A stretch of DNA of 64,000 nt from CAXXOK01 sp963675365 (GCA_963675365.2 CAXXVA010000003.1:558001-622000), one strand, 5' to 3'; counted from the stretch's first letter, positions 42,235 through 51,540 are shown. A program made the numbers and translations. The notes: generated by a model from the letters alone, not told the origin.

Positions 42235-43293
42235 ATGAGAAAAGCTATGATCATACTGGCGGTTTGCGCGCTGCTTGTGCCGGGCCTGGCGGCGGCGGAA
42301 GAATTCGAAGGCAACGTGATCGCGCCTGAGGAGACGCTTGTTACCACGCCCTACGGCGGCACGGTGCAGTCCGTTTCCGTACGGGAAGGGGAAACCATTG
42401 CATCCGGCGACGATATCGCCCAGATGCAGACCTTGAAGGTATACGCCCAGGATGACGGCGTCGTACGCGGTATTTTTGCCGAAACGGGAGACGCGCTGGA
42501 CGAGGAGACCGCCGTACTGTACATTGCGACCGGAAGCCAATATGAGATTTCCGGCAGTACGTCCTATGCCTACGACTCGCAGGACGCCCAGTATATTCGC
42601 CTTGGGGAGACTGTGTATATCGTGTACAAGCCGAACCAGGTGTACAACGCCGTGGGAATCGTAACAGCCGTCAGCGGCTCAAGCTACACCGTACAGACCG
42701 TGAGCGGTGACCTGACCGTGGGTTCGACCGTGTATATCTACCGCGACGAAGAGTATTCCAATAGGCAGCGCCTGGGCAAGGGCAAGGTGGAGCGCCTGTC
42801 GGAAACGGCCGTATACGGCACGGGCAGTCTTTTAAAGGTTTACGTGGAAAACGGAGAGACGGTCACGCGCGGGCAGCTGCTGTTTGAAACCGTAGCGGGC
42901 GATATGCTCATCACGGCGGAAGATGACGGCGTCATCCGCGCCGACGCCGCGGGGATCATTGAATCGGTGTCCGTCGCCGCGGGCGATACGGTGGATAAAG
43001 ACGCGGTTGTTTTGACTGTGGTCCCGCCCGGGCAGTTTGAAATCGGATTTGCGATCACCGAAGATATGCTGAATTCGGTTTATGTCGGCCAGAGCGTGAA
43101 TATCACCTTCAACTGGAACGAGGATACGGGAAACTCCGTACCGGGGACCGTGACGAAAATCTCCTACGTCAGCGAAACGGCAGACGACACAGAGGACGAT
43201 ACCACGTCGGTGGAATACATGGGGTACGTTTCCTTTGAAGCGGACGATACGGTGAAGCTCGGCATGAGCGTGACCGTTGAAACGGTTGACTGA
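42235..43293 (+). CDS. Secreted HlyD-like adaptor-related protein
   Basis: A 352-residue exported protein: signal peptide MRKAMIILAVCALLVPGLAA, no membrane anchor afterwards and no lipobox. The mature part has two biotinyl-lipoyl-like repeats (TPYGGTVQSVSVREGETIAS, and later DGVIRADAAGIIESVSVAAG with DTVDKDAVV) and a beta-barrel segment (AITEDMLNSVYVGQSVNITF). It resembles the product of 46310 throughout, so the operon carries a duplicated pair. GGAGG precedes ATG 42235. Confidence 0.8.
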   Translation: MRKAMIILAVCALLVPGLAAAEEFEGNVIAPEETLVTTPYGGTVQSVSVREGETIASGDDIAQMQTLKVYAQDDGVVRGIFAETGDALDEETAVLYIATGSQYEISGSTSYAYDSQDAQYIRLGETVYIVYKPNQVYNAVGIVTAVSGSSYTVQTVSGDLTVGSTVYIYRDEEYSNRQRLGKGKVERLSETAVYGTGSLLKVYVENGETVTRGQLLFETVAGDMLITAEDDGVIRADAAGIIESVSVAAGDTVDKDAVVLTVVPPGQFEIGFAITEDMLNSVYVGQSVNITFNWNEDTGNSVPGTVTKISYVSETADDTEDDTTSVEYMGYVSFEADDTVKLGMSVTVETVD

Positions 43294-43324
43294 TATGGGC
43301 ATACTAAAACGCAGAGGTAATACG

Positions 43325-44353
43325 ATGAGTGAACCTGTAATCAACAAAACGATCCAGCGGAAAAAGCGCCGCAGGCGCATTAAGAGGCTGATCATCTGGC
43401 TGATCATCCTGCTGGTCGGATTTCTCGCGGTGCGCCTGTTTGTAATCCCGAAACTCAAGGCGTCCGCCACCCTGACCTATGACAGCTATACGGCGACGCA
43501 GGGATCGATCTCCAATTCCCTGAGCTTTTCCGGTTCGATCGACGTCGTCAACTCCGAAACCCTGGCTGCGGAAGGCGCGGGCACAGTTCGTAAGATCTAC
43601 GTCCAGGAAGACGACGCCGTATCCCTGGGAGACCGCCTGATTCGCCTCTCCAACGGCGAGATCATCAAAGCGGGTTTCGACGGCGAGGTTAACGAGCTGA
43701 GCGTGGAGGAAGGCGACGAAGTGTCCGCCAATGATAGCCTGATCCAGATCGTGGACTTTCAAAATCTCCAGGTATCCATCCGTGTGGATGAGTATTCCGT
43801 CGCCAGCGTCAGCGTAGGCCAGGCCTGCAACGTGACCGTTACGGCGCTGGACCAGACCTTTGAAAGCACGATCAGCCACATCAACCGTATCCCCGCGGGC
43901 GGCAATTCCACCGCGTATTACACCGTGACGGCGGAGTTTTCCGGATCGGAAGACGTATTGCCCGGCATGCAGGTGACGGTGGTGATCCCCGAAGAGGAAG
44001 CGACGAACGCCGTAATTTTGAGCCAGGACGCCTTAAGCTTCGGGCCCCAGAACAACGCCTACGTGCTGATGCAAAACGACGAGGGCGAGATGGAACAGGT
44101 TTATGTGGAGACGGGCGTCGACAACGACAGCTACGTACAGATAGTCAGCGGTTTGCAGGCGGGCGATACCGTGTATAAGGAAGTCGCAAGCACCGAGGAA
44201 GCAAGCGGGATCATGAGCCTGTTCTCTTCGCTGAACAGTCAGCAGTCTACAGCAGGCGCGGGACCGACGAATATGGGTGATTTCGATCCCAGCACCATGC
44301 AGCAGGACCGTACGTTTGACGGCGGCGGCAACTTTGGCGGCGGTATGCCATGA
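43325..44353 (+). CDS. Membrane-anchored HlyD/MFP adaptor of an ABC efflux system (second copy)
   Basis: A 342-residue adaptor related to the one at 41054: basic N-terminus (KRKKRRRRIKRLI here reads IQRKKRRRRIKRL), one helix, YDSYTATQGSISNSLSFSGS as in the first copy (YDSYTAKTGDISTSLSFSAT), sandwich halves and a VDEYSVASVSVGQACNVTV barrel. The C-terminus is Gly/Met/Asn-rich. ATG 43325 is chosen for the GAGGTAATACG site; starts at 43295 or earlier overlap the upstream gene and have no site. It overlaps the ATPase gene by ATGA. Confidence 0.88.
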   Translation: MSEPVINKTIQRKKRRRRIKRLIIWLIILLVGFLAVRLFVIPKLKASATLTYDSYTATQGSISNSLSFSGSIDVVNSETLAAEGAGTVRKIYVQEDDAVSLGDRLIRLSNGEIIKAGFDGEVNELSVEEGDEVSANDSLIQIVDFQNLQVSIRVDEYSVASVSVGQACNVTVTALDQTFESTISHINRIPAGGNSTAYYTVTAEFSGSEDVLPGMQVTVVIPEEEATNAVILSQDALSFGPQNNAYVLMQNDEGEMEQVYVETGVDNDSYVQIVSGLQAGDTVYKEVASTEEASGIMSLFSSLNSQQSTAGAGPTNMGDFDPSTMQQDRTFDGGGNFGGGMP

Positions 44354-45069
44354 ACAGAGACAAAGGCAGCATGGCTGCAGACATGGAACCGTTCTTTCTG
44401 ATGCGTGATGTCGTGAAGAAATATCCGATGGGCGAGGAAGAAGCGGTGGTACTGAAAAACGTCAATCTCGAAATCCAGAAGGGCGAATACCTGTCGGTAC
44501 TCGGGCCTTCGGGAAGCGGGAAATCCACGCTGATGAATATCATCGGCTGTCTGGACAAGGCAAGCGCGGGGGAATATATCCTGCGCGGCAGGGTGATCGA
44601 AGCGCTGGACGAAGCGGATCTGGCAGAGATCCGGGGACGCGAGATCGGGTTTATCTTTCAAAACTCACAGCTCCTGCCCAAGCTGGACGCGCTGAGGAAC
44701 GTGGAGCTTCCGCTCCTGTACGCGGGCGTGCGTCCAAGAGTGCGCGCTAAACTGGCCAGGGAAATCCTCACAAAGGTCGGATTGGGAGACCGCATGTACC
44801 ATTATCCCAATATGCTTTCGGGCGGCCAGCAGCAGCGCGTTGCCATCGCCCGTGCGCTGATCACCAACCCGACCCTGCTTTTGGCCGACGAGCCGACTGG
44901 CGCGCTAGATCAGGCGACCGGGCAGCAGATTATGAGCCTGTTTGAGGAACTGCACATGGACGGGCGCACCATTGTGATGATTACCCACGATTTGAACGTC
45001 GCCAAGCATGCCAAGCGCACCGTGCATATCATCGACGGCATGCTGACAGAAGGCGAGGTGACGGAATGA
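44350..45069 (+). CDS. ABC transporter ATPase (MacB/LolD-like)
   Basis: A 239-residue ATPase: Walker A GPSGSGKSTLMNIIG, Q-loop FIFQNSQLLPKL, signature LSGGQQQRVAIARAL, Walker B LLLADEPTGALD and the His switch MITHDLNV. The GALD after Walker B and the short length are typical of the MacB/LolD group, which drives mechanotransmission rather than classical transport. Overlaps both neighbours by four bases. Confidence 0.94.
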   Translation: MNRDKGSMAADMEPFFLMRDVVKKYPMGEEEAVVLKNVNLEIQKGEYLSVLGPSGSGKSTLMNIIGCLDKASAGEYILRGRVIEALDEADLAEIRGREIGFIFQNSQLLPKLDALRNVELPLLYAGVRPRVRAKLAREILTKVGLGDRMYHYPNMLSGGQQQRVAIARALITNPTLLLADEPTGALDQATGQQIMSLFEELHMDGRTIVMITHDLNVAKHAKRTVHIIDGMLTEGEVTE

Positions 45070-46292
45070 AAACGCTGTTCCATAAGCTGATGGGCGAAGT
45101 GTATATGTTCACCGAAAGCGTGAAGATGTCCATCTCCAACATCATGCACAACCGGCTCCGTTCGTTTCTTACCATTCTGGGCGTGCTGATCGGCGTTACG
45201 GCGGTTATTGCATTGATTACAACGGTATCGGGCGTGAGCACGTCGCTGTCGGACTCGTTTACCTCTATGGGCGCGGACACCATGACGGTGTCTGTGACCG
45301 GCAACGACCTGCAGGCGGGCCTGACGGCCGAAAACATGCAGGAAATCGCCCAATTTGACGAGGTCAGCGGCGTAATCCCCGGCGTATCGGCAACGGTCTC
45401 CGTCGCACGCGGCGACGCGTATGAGACCGATATCGCACTGGCAGGCCGCAACCTCTACTTCTTCCAGGAAAACACAACGGCCGTGGAGCGCGGCAGGGGT
45501 ATCACGCCCATCGACGTGGAGGAGAGCTCCCGTGTTTGCCTGATCAACTCGGATCTGGTCGAGGAATTCTTCTACGGTATCGACCCCATCGGCGAAACGC
45601 TCTACATTGACGACCTGAACTTCACGGTAATCGGGATCATATCCGATGATATCGATGAATCGATCTCGGAAATGATGTCGGGAAGCGCGGAAATCATCGC
45701 GCCGTATACGGCGGTACTGAAGATGAACTCGGCGCTCTATGTAAACTCGATTACCGTCTACCTGTCAGACCTGGGCAAGCGCGATACGGACGCCGTGGAA
45801 ACAAAACTCGGCGAATATCTGGACGCGGTGTTCAGCTATGAAGACGACACCTATACCATCACAACCCTGGAATCCATCCGTGAGATTATGGATACGATGC
45901 TGTCCATGATGAGCGCGCTGTTATCGGGTATCGCGTCCATCTCTCTGGTGGTCGGCGGCATTGGCATCATGAACATGATGCTCACCAGCGTAACCGAGCG
46001 TACCATGGAGATCGGCATGAAAAAGGCGATCGGCGCAAAACCCGGACAGATTCAGATGCAGTTTCTGATCGAAGCGTTTCTGCTGTCCATGATCGGCGGC
46101 ATCGCGGGCATTATCCTTGGCATTTCGCTGTCGGCGATTCTCTGTCAGGTGATGGGAACGCAGTTTACGATTTCCTATTCGGCAATCGCCCTTGGGGTAG
46201 GGTTCTCCGCCGCGGTCGGCATCCTGTTCGGATGGTCGCCCGCACGCAAGGCAAGCAAGCTTAATCCGATCGACGCGCTGCGTCGTATGTAA
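45066..46292 (+). CDS. MacB-like ABC transporter permease (FtsX family)
   Basis: A 408-residue permease: one N-terminal helix (about 35-55, with SIKMSISNIMHNRLRSFLTI-type preceding segment), a large extracytoplasmic MacB_PCD domain, and three C-terminal helices (ISLVVGGIGIMNMMLTSVTE, then ...) with TERTMEIGMKKAIGAKPGQI, the cytoplasmic loop contacting the ATPase. It ends ARKASKLNPIDALRRM, the usual FtsX/MacB ending. Works with the adaptors on either side. Confidence 0.93.
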   Translation: MKTLFHKLMGEVYMFTESVKMSISNIMHNRLRSFLTILGVLIGVTAVIALITTVSGVSTSLSDSFTSMGADTMTVSVTGNDLQAGLTAENMQEIAQFDEVSGVIPGVSATVSVARGDAYETDIALAGRNLYFFQENTTAVERGRGITPIDVEESSRVCLINSDLVEEFFYGIDPIGETLYIDDLNFTVIGIISDDIDESISEMMSGSAEIIAPYTAVLKMNSALYVNSITVYLSDLGKRDTDAVETKLGEYLDAVFSYEDDTYTITTLESIREIMDTMLSMMSALLSGIASISLVVGGIGIMNMMLTSVTERTMEIGMKKAIGAKPGQIQMQFLIEAFLLSMIGGIAGIILGISLSAILCQVMGTQFTISYSAIALGVGFSAAVGILFGWSPARKASKLNPIDALRRM

Positions 46293-46309
46293 TTGTGGAG
46301 GGTACGAGA

Positions 46310-47398
46310 ATGAAAAAAGTATTGGCAACAGTTCTGGCAGCCTGCGTGCTGCTGCCGGGCCTCGCGCTGGCCGGGGTCAGCTTTGAGGGCACGGTGGTCT
46401 CCAAGGATACCGTAGCGGTAATGGCGCCCTTTGGCGGCGTGGTCAGCCTGATCAACGTACAGGCGGGCGACATGGTACAGGCGGGCGACGTACTCGCCGA
46501 GGTAACGACCACCAAGGCATACGCCGAAACCGCGGGCGAAGTGACCGGCGTGTTCGGCCAGGTGGGCGATTATGCGGATAACGTCGTCGACCGTTACGGC
46601 GCGGTGCTCTATATCACACCCGAGCGCAAGTACACGATCAGCGCCGACACGAGCGAAGCTTACGATACAAGCGATAACCTGTACGTTCATCTGGGCGAAG
46701 AGGTGTACCTGCGCAGCGTAAGCAATACCTATAAAAACACCGGCACCGGCATCGTCACCGCCGTGGATGGGGATTCGTTCACCGTGGAAACCACGTCCGG
46801 CGAGTATTACATGGGCGAGAACATCTCGATATACCGCGATTCGGAGTTTGCCTATAAATCACGCATCGGGCGCGGTGAAATTGACCGTGCCGAGGAGATC
46901 GCGGTCACGGACTCCGGAAGCATCGTAAAGCTCTACGTGCAGGACGGCGATATGGTACAGCGCGGACAGCTTCTGTATGAAACGGTGTCAGGGGAGCTGG
47001 AAGGGCTCGTTGCCGACGGCAACCAGATCAAATCGACGGTCTCTGGTATCGTGGAATCCATTAGCCTGTCCGCGGGAGAGTCTGTGGAAAAAGGCGCGCT
47101 GGCAGTGACGATCTGCCCGGCGGATACCATGCAGGTGCTCGTGGAAATCAACGAGTATGACCTGGCGGACGTCAAGGTCGGCGATACGGTAGATTTGAGC
47201 TTCAACTACGACGACCTCGGTACGAACACCGTCACCGGCACGGTCGCCATGATCTCCGACATCAGCTACACGACCGACACCTCCGACGTGACCTATGATG
47301 TGTATGTCGATTTTGAACCGAGCGATATGATCCGGCTTGGCATGACCGTTATGATGGAAACGATTGACGCTGCCGCAGCGGAATCGGCGGCGGAATAA
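46310..47398 (+). CDS. Secreted HlyD-like adaptor-related protein (second copy)
   Basis: A 362-residue exported protein with signal peptide MKKVLATVLAACVLLPGLAL. Its layout copies the product of 42235: an opening SFEGTVVSKDTVAVMAPFGG, a middle domain (SNTYKNTGTGIVTAVDGDSF), then IGRGEIDRAEEIAVTDSGSI and a second sandwich (TVSGIVESISLSAGESVEKG). ATG 46310 has GGAGGG; an upstream in-frame GTG (46295) overlaps the ribosome site. It closes the operon. Confidence 0.8.
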   Translation: MKKVLATVLAACVLLPGLALAGVSFEGTVVSKDTVAVMAPFGGVVSLINVQAGDMVQAGDVLAEVTTTKAYAETAGEVTGVFGQVGDYADNVVDRYGAVLYITPERKYTISADTSEAYDTSDNLYVHLGEEVYLRSVSNTYKNTGTGIVTAVDGDSFTVETTSGEYYMGENISIYRDSEFAYKSRIGRGEIDRAEEIAVTDSGSIVKLYVQDGDMVQRGQLLYETVSGELEGLVADGNQIKSTVSGIVESISLSAGESVEKGALAVTICPADTMQVLVEINEYDLADVKVGDTVDLSFNYDDLGTNTVTGTVAMISDISYTTDTSDVTYDVYVDFEPSDMIRLGMTVMMETIDAAAAESAAE

Positions 47399-47434
47399 AC
47401 CGCGCCGGAAAAATAGAGAAGCGCAGGACCGAAG

Positions 47435-47466
47435 AAAGCCGTTGATCCTTTTGGATCAACGGCTTT
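47435..47466. terminator. Bidirectional terminator after the efflux operon
   Basis: A perfect 14-bp stem (AAAGCCGTTGATCC 47435-47448 with GGATCAACGGCTTT 47453-47466) and a TTTT loop, between the convergent efflux operon and VIT gene. Confidence 0.8.
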
Positions 47467-47480
47467 CAGTATGGGCAGCG

Positions 47481-48380
47481 TCAGATATCCACGCCCAGCA
47501 GCGCTTTGGCCAGCAGTCCAATCAGGAAAGCGATCACGGCCACGCCCAGGCTGATGGAAACCATTTCCGTAAAGCGCCTGCGAAACGGCAGGGTTTTAGC
47601 TACGCTGATGTAGTAGTTAAACGCAAGGATCACAAGCACCACGACGCAGATCATCAGGATCAGCGCGACCATCCACAGCGTATCGGGCAGCAGCAGATAG
47701 GGCAATACAAGCAGCGTTACGGTGATCAGGTACGCAACGCCCGTATAGATGCTTGATTTCAGCGCGTTTTCGTTGCCGTCGGCGCGCTCGGCCAGATAGT
47801 TGCTCGCCGCCATTGACAGCGTTGCACTGATACCGGTGATGATGCCGCTGAGAGCGACGATGCGGGTGTTTTGCAGCGCGAAGCTCAGGCCCGCGATGGT
47901 GCCGGTAAGCTCCACCAGCGCGTCGTTGAGCCCAAGGACCATCGCGCCGACATACTGCAGGCGTTCTTCATCCAGCATTTCGGCGAGCTCGTTTTCGTGG
48001 CGCATCTCGTCTGCCTGCACGCTTGCCGCGTCGGGAATTTCGTCCTGCAAGGTTTGGTATACGTCCACCGCGCCGGTTTCGTCGTTAATCAGGCGCTTGA
48101 TCACAAAGGTGTAACCGAGCACGAACGACAGCATCTTCAGCCGGAAAAGCTTCCACCGGTCGGGCTTGACTTTTTGCTTGCTGATGGATTGCCAGTAGGC
48201 CGCGTGGGTCTGCTCGTCCGCGCTCATCTTCGCCAGAAGGGCGGCGTTTTCCGGGTTTTTCTCCTTTTTGGCGATGAACGCATAGATCAACGCGCCGGTT
48301 TCTTCATCCTTTTGGCTTTGCAGCACGGCTGCCTGCGCCTTGACGCTCAGCGAGCTGAAGTCCGGGACCTTGTTTTCCAT
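47481..48380 (-). CDS. Ferritin-like / VIT1-CCC1 membrane protein (erythrin-VIT type)
   Basis: A 299-residue protein. Residues 10 to about 140 form a ferritin-like helical bundle with two ExxH elements (SADEQTHAAYW and QADEMRHENELAEM) plus an early Glu pair (KDEETGALIY), which would bind a di-iron site. The C-terminal half has four or five helices of the VIT1/CCC1 iron or manganese exporter family (GLNDALVELTGTIAGLSFAL, GISATLSMAASNYLAERADG). It probably moves Fe2+ or Mn2+ out of the cytoplasm. Single gene with GGAGG before ATG 48380. Confidence 0.9.
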   Translation of the reverse strand: MENKVPDFSSLSVKAQAAVLQSQKDEETGALIYAFIAKKEKNPENAALLAKMSADEQTHAAYWQSISKQKVKPDRWKLFRLKMLSFVLGYTFVIKRLINDETGAVDVYQTLQDEIPDAASVQADEMRHENELAEMLDEERLQYVGAMVLGLNDALVELTGTIAGLSFALQNTRIVALSGIITGISATLSMAASNYLAERADGNENALKSSIYTGVAYLITVTLLVLPYLLLPDTLWMVALILMICVVVLVILAFNYYISVAKTLPFRRRFTEMVSISLGVAVIAFLIGLLAKALLGVDI

Positions 48381-48432
48381 TCCATATACCTCCGTTGATG
48401 AAATACTGTAAAAATGATCCCTGCGTATAAAA

Positions 48433-48458
48433 ACACAGCGGGGATGCCCCCGCTGTGT
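48433..48458 (-). terminator. Terminator of ftsZ
   Basis: ACACAGCGGGG (48433-48443) pairs perfectly with CCCCGCTGTGT (48448-48458); on the minus strand TTTTTATACG follows. Confidence 0.85.
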
Positions 48459-48503
48459 GATCGGTTAGTTTCAGCCTGTCCGGCCGGCCAGAGGGCAAAC
48501 GCG

Positions 48504-49958
48504 TTATTTCTTGGTCGGACGGCGCAGGAACGCCGGAATGCCCAGATCGTCGCGTTCCGTATTGGAAGCGTCCGGTTGCTGCTGGGCGGACTGGCGGGAC
48601 GAGCGGGGCTGCTGTTCGGCTGGCTGCTCCCGCGTGAAATCGGGCTGCTGCTTGGCTCCGTAGGACTGCCCGTACTCCATCTGCGGGACGTTCTGATAGG
48701 GCGTACCCTTGAGCTGATCCTGGCCTGGCGCGCCGTAGGGCTGCTGCCCCGGCATGCCCTGCATCATCTGCGGGACGGCAGCGGGCGTGGGTGCGCCGCC
48801 GTAATTACCGTAGTATCCGCCGGGGCCTTCGGGGATGCCCTGTGCAACGTCGTCATACCCGGTCGACGGATAATCCTGCTGCACGAAGGGGGTCGCGCCG
48901 TAGCTGCCGGAATAGCCCGCGTTCAGGTCGCCGCCGCCGAAGGAATGGGTCCAGTCGCTGCCAGCGTCGGCCCTTGAGCTTTCCTGCTTTTGGGGGAAGG
49001 GCAGTTTTTCAAACCCGGTGGCGATAACCGTGATGCGGACTTCGTCGTCCATCTCCTCGCTCACTCCGGCACCGAAGATAATGTTGGCGTCGTCGTCGGC
49101 TTCTTCCATGACGAGGCTTGCGGCTTCGTTGATGTCGATGATGGACATGTCGCTGCCGCCGGTAACGTTAATCAGGATGGCGCGCGCGCCTTCGATATTG
49201 GTTTCAAGCAGCGGGCTTAAAATGGCGTTCTTGGCGGCTTCGACGAGCTTGTTCTCGCCTTTGCCGACGCCGATGCCCATGTGTGCCAGGCCGCCGGATT
49301 CCATAATGGTCTTCACGTCGGCAAAGTCCAGGTTGATCAGCGCCGGCAGGGCGATCAGGTCGGAAATGCCCTGGATGCCCTGGCGGAGCACGTCATCGGC
49401 GATGCGGAAGGCGTCCAGCATCGTCGTGCCCTTGGATACGACCTGCAAAAGCCTGTCGTTGGGGACGACGACCAGCGTGTCCACGCGCTGTTTGAGCTCG
49501 ATCACGCCCATTTCGGCGTTCTTCATGCGCTGTTTGCCTTCAAACTGGAAGGGCTTGGTCACGACCGCGATCGTCAGGCAGTTCAAATCCCGCGCGATCT
49601 CGGCGATGATGGGGGAAGCGCCTGTGCCGGTGCCGCCGCCCATGCCGGCGGTGACGAACACCAGATCCGCTCCGCGGATAGCCTGAGCGATCTCTTCACG
49701 GCTTTCCTCGGCGGCTCTGCGGCCGATATCGGGCACGGCGCCCGCGCCCAGACCCTTGGTCAGCTTTTCGCCGATCTGAATGGTCGTGCCCGCTTTGCTC
49801 ATCGACAGGGTTTGACGGTCAGTGTTCACGGCGATGAAATCCACGCCCTTGAGGCCCGAATCCACCATGCGGTTGATGGCGTTGTTGCCCGCGCCGCCGC
49901 AGCCGATCACTTTGATGCTGGCAAAGCTTTGCTGATCCTCAATCTGAAACTCTAGCAC
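48504..49958 (-). CDS. ftsZ: Cell division protein FtsZ
   Basis: A 484-residue tubulin homologue that forms the division ring. GTP-binding elements: KVIGCGGAGNNAINRM, AGMGGGTGTGASP (tubulin signature), TPF-like VVTKPFQFEG and the T7 loop INLDFADVKTIM with catalytic Asp. A long disordered linker (about 320-470) rich in Gln, Gly, Pro and Tyr leads to the conserved tail DDLGIPAFLRRPTKK, which binds FtsA. The start is GTG 49958 with AGGAGG upstream. Confidence 0.97.
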   Translation of the reverse strand: MLEFQIEDQQSFASIKVIGCGGAGNNAINRMVDSGLKGVDFIAVNTDRQTLSMSKAGTTIQIGEKLTKGLGAGAVPDIGRRAAEESREEIAQAIRGADLVFVTAGMGGGTGTGASPIIAEIARDLNCLTIAVVTKPFQFEGKQRMKNAEMGVIELKQRVDTLVVVPNDRLLQVVSKGTTMLDAFRIADDVLRQGIQGISDLIALPALINLDFADVKTIMESGGLAHMGIGVGKGENKLVEAAKNAILSPLLETNIEGARAILINVTGGSDMSIIDINEAASLVMEEADDDANIIFGAGVSEEMDDEVRITVIATGFEKLPFPQKQESSRADAGSDWTHSFGGGDLNAGYSGSYGATPFVQQDYPSTGYDDVAQGIPEGPGGYYGNYGGAPTPAAVPQMMQGMPGQQPYGAPGQDQLKGTPYQNVPQMEYGQSYGAKQQPDFTREQPAEQQPRSSRQSAQQQPDASNTERDDLGIPAFLRRPTKK

Positions 49959-50015
49959 AGTATTTCCTCCTATACAACATGCGTTGGCATACCGGAAGTC
50001 GTTTGTAAGTGGTCC

Positions 50016-51206
50016 TCAGTTCCCAAGCAGACTTCTGAAAAAGTCTTTAACGCCGCCGCCGGACGCGTTGGGGGCGGTACGGGCTTCGACGGTGTCGATA
50101 ATCAGGTCCATCAGCCCCATCGCGCTTGCGTAGATGGGGGAGGAGAGCTTGATCGTCCGTTTGACGGTTTCGCGCACCGGTTTTCCCAGCCTGCCGGACA
50201 GATAATCGCGTCCGCCGCGGTTGAGCGCCAGGCCGCCGCCGGTTAAAAAGATGGTGGACCAGTTGCCGGGCTTGATGCCGCTTTCGTCGATCGCGTCCTT
50301 GATCATATCGGAGATCTCGTCCACGCGGGGCTCGAGCACCGCTGCGACGTCCTCCTGCGTGAAGCTTTCCTGCTTTACGCCTTCGCCAAGCGACACATTG
50401 TAGGCCTGGCCTTTGCCTGATACGCCGTACACGTATTCGCGCTTGATCTGCTCGGCGGACGCCATGGGGATTTTCAGCCCCTCGGCAATATCGGCAGCGA
50501 TGTGCCCGCCGCCGACCGGCAGGGATTTTTGATAAATCACGGCGTCGCCTTCGACCATCATTACGTCGGTCGAGGTATAGCCGATGTCGATCAGCAGGGC
50601 CGTACGGTCGCGGTCTTCCTCCAGCAGGTAGAGCATGGCTTCGCCGGTGCAGCTGGAGAAAAATCCGCTCACCGCGATGTTTAAATCTCTGAGCCTCGCC
50701 ATGATATCGTCCAGGAAGAACGTATCCGCCACCACGAAGGAAACCAGGGCTTTCAGTTCCGAACCCTTCATGCCGACGGGTTCCAGCGTTTTCTTGCCGC
50801 CGTCCACCATAAACCAGGCGGGGCTTCTGTGTACGACCACGCCGCGCACGGGGGAAAGCTGTTTGTCCGCCTCGTTGAAGATCTTTTCCACATGCTTGGG
50901 CGATACGCGGGGATCCGCGCCCTGAATGGTGACCGAGGCTTCCACCACGTACACCCGGGTAAACTCGCCGGGGACGCCGACGTTGATCTCCCGGAGCTTG
51001 CGCCGCGCCTGTGATTCCGCCTCGGTGATCGACTGCAATATCGCGTCGTTGAGCACGACCGGATTGTTCCATTCGCCGTCGATATAGCCTTCATACTGGG
51101 CTATGCCGGCGCCGACGATATCGCACCGTTGGTTTCCGCTGGTTTCGGAGATCAGCGTAACGATTTTGCTTGTGCCAAAGTCAATCGCAGCGATTGTCGA
51201 TTTCAT
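50016..51206 (-). CDS. ftsA: Cell division protein FtsA
   Basis: A 396-residue actin-like protein that anchors FtsZ to the membrane. Phosphate-1 loop AAIDFGTSKIVTLIS, phosphate-2 LIDIGYTSTDVM, and adenosine loop IFLTGGGLALNRGG are present. The C-terminal GVKDFFRSLLGN is an amphipathic membrane-targeting helix after a short linker. ATG 51206 follows AGGGGA. It lies 57 bases upstream of ftsZ as in most Bacillota, but the murein and cell-wall cluster genes usually next to the pair are not here. Confidence 0.93.
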   Translation of the reverse strand: MKSTIAAIDFGTSKIVTLISETSGNQRCDIVGAGIAQYEGYIDGEWNNPVVLNDAILQSITEAESQARRKLREINVGVPGEFTRVYVVEASVTIQGADPRVSPKHVEKIFNEADKQLSPVRGVVVHRSPAWFMVDGGKKTLEPVGMKGSELKALVSFVVADTFFLDDIMARLRDLNIAVSGFFSSCTGEAMLYLLEEDRDRTALLIDIGYTSTDVMMVEGDAVIYQKSLPVGGGHIAADIAEGLKIPMASAEQIKREYVYGVSGKGQAYNVSLGEGVKQESFTQEDVAAVLEPRVDEISDMIKDAIDESGIKPGNWSTIFLTGGGLALNRGGRDYLSGRLGKPVRETVKRTIKLSSPIYASAMGLMDLIIDTVEARTAPNASGGGVKDFFRSLLGN

Positions 51207-51349
51207 TGCTAAACATTCCCCTGTTCCTTTATGGTCTATGGTTCATATTCCAAGCAACATTGCTTATTCAAGTTCATTCATGCTCCCGGGCAGGCTTCGG
51301 CCTGCATAAATCCATGATTTTCATGAATAACTAGAGAGCGCCATATTTT

Positions 51350-51378
51350 ATTGTATCCTTTTTGTAAGGATTTCGCAA
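51350..51378 (-). promoter_or_regulatory. ftsAZ promoter, proximal
   Basis: Minus-strand TTGCGA (51378-51373), 17-base spacer, TACAAT (51355-51350), about 140 bases before ftsA. Confidence 0.6.
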
Positions 51379-51510
51379 TAGGAAGCGCTTCTTTTTTTCA
51401 TTTGTTTGCCTTACGGCAGGCCTTTTTACGCCGATTGCAGGCGTATAGACGTGGCCTGCGCTTGAACTGCCGCGGCTGCGGGGCGGTATCGTGCTTTCTC
51501 CTTCCCGCGT

Positions 51511-51540
51511 AGTATAGCACGGGAAACGGTACGTGGGCAA
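51511..51540 (-). promoter_or_regulatory. ftsAZ promoter, distal candidate
   Basis: Minus-strand TTGCCC (51540-51535), 18-base spacer and extended -10 TGC-TATACT (51516-51511). The stretch 51207-51642 holds these promoters and the divergent one at 51583; I see no supported gene in it. Confidence 0.45.

Noticed and set aside
51400..51440. Terminator-like GCCT...AGGC followed by T5 between ftsA and the radical SAM gene
   Set aside because: The stem is only four pairs and no plus-strand gene lies upstream to be terminated.
51331..51530. An open minus-strand stretch upstream of ftsA with an AAGGAG-like site and a basic C-terminal part
   Set aside because: No usable start codon follows the site, the frame has no recognisable family feature and it overlaps both ftsA promoters.
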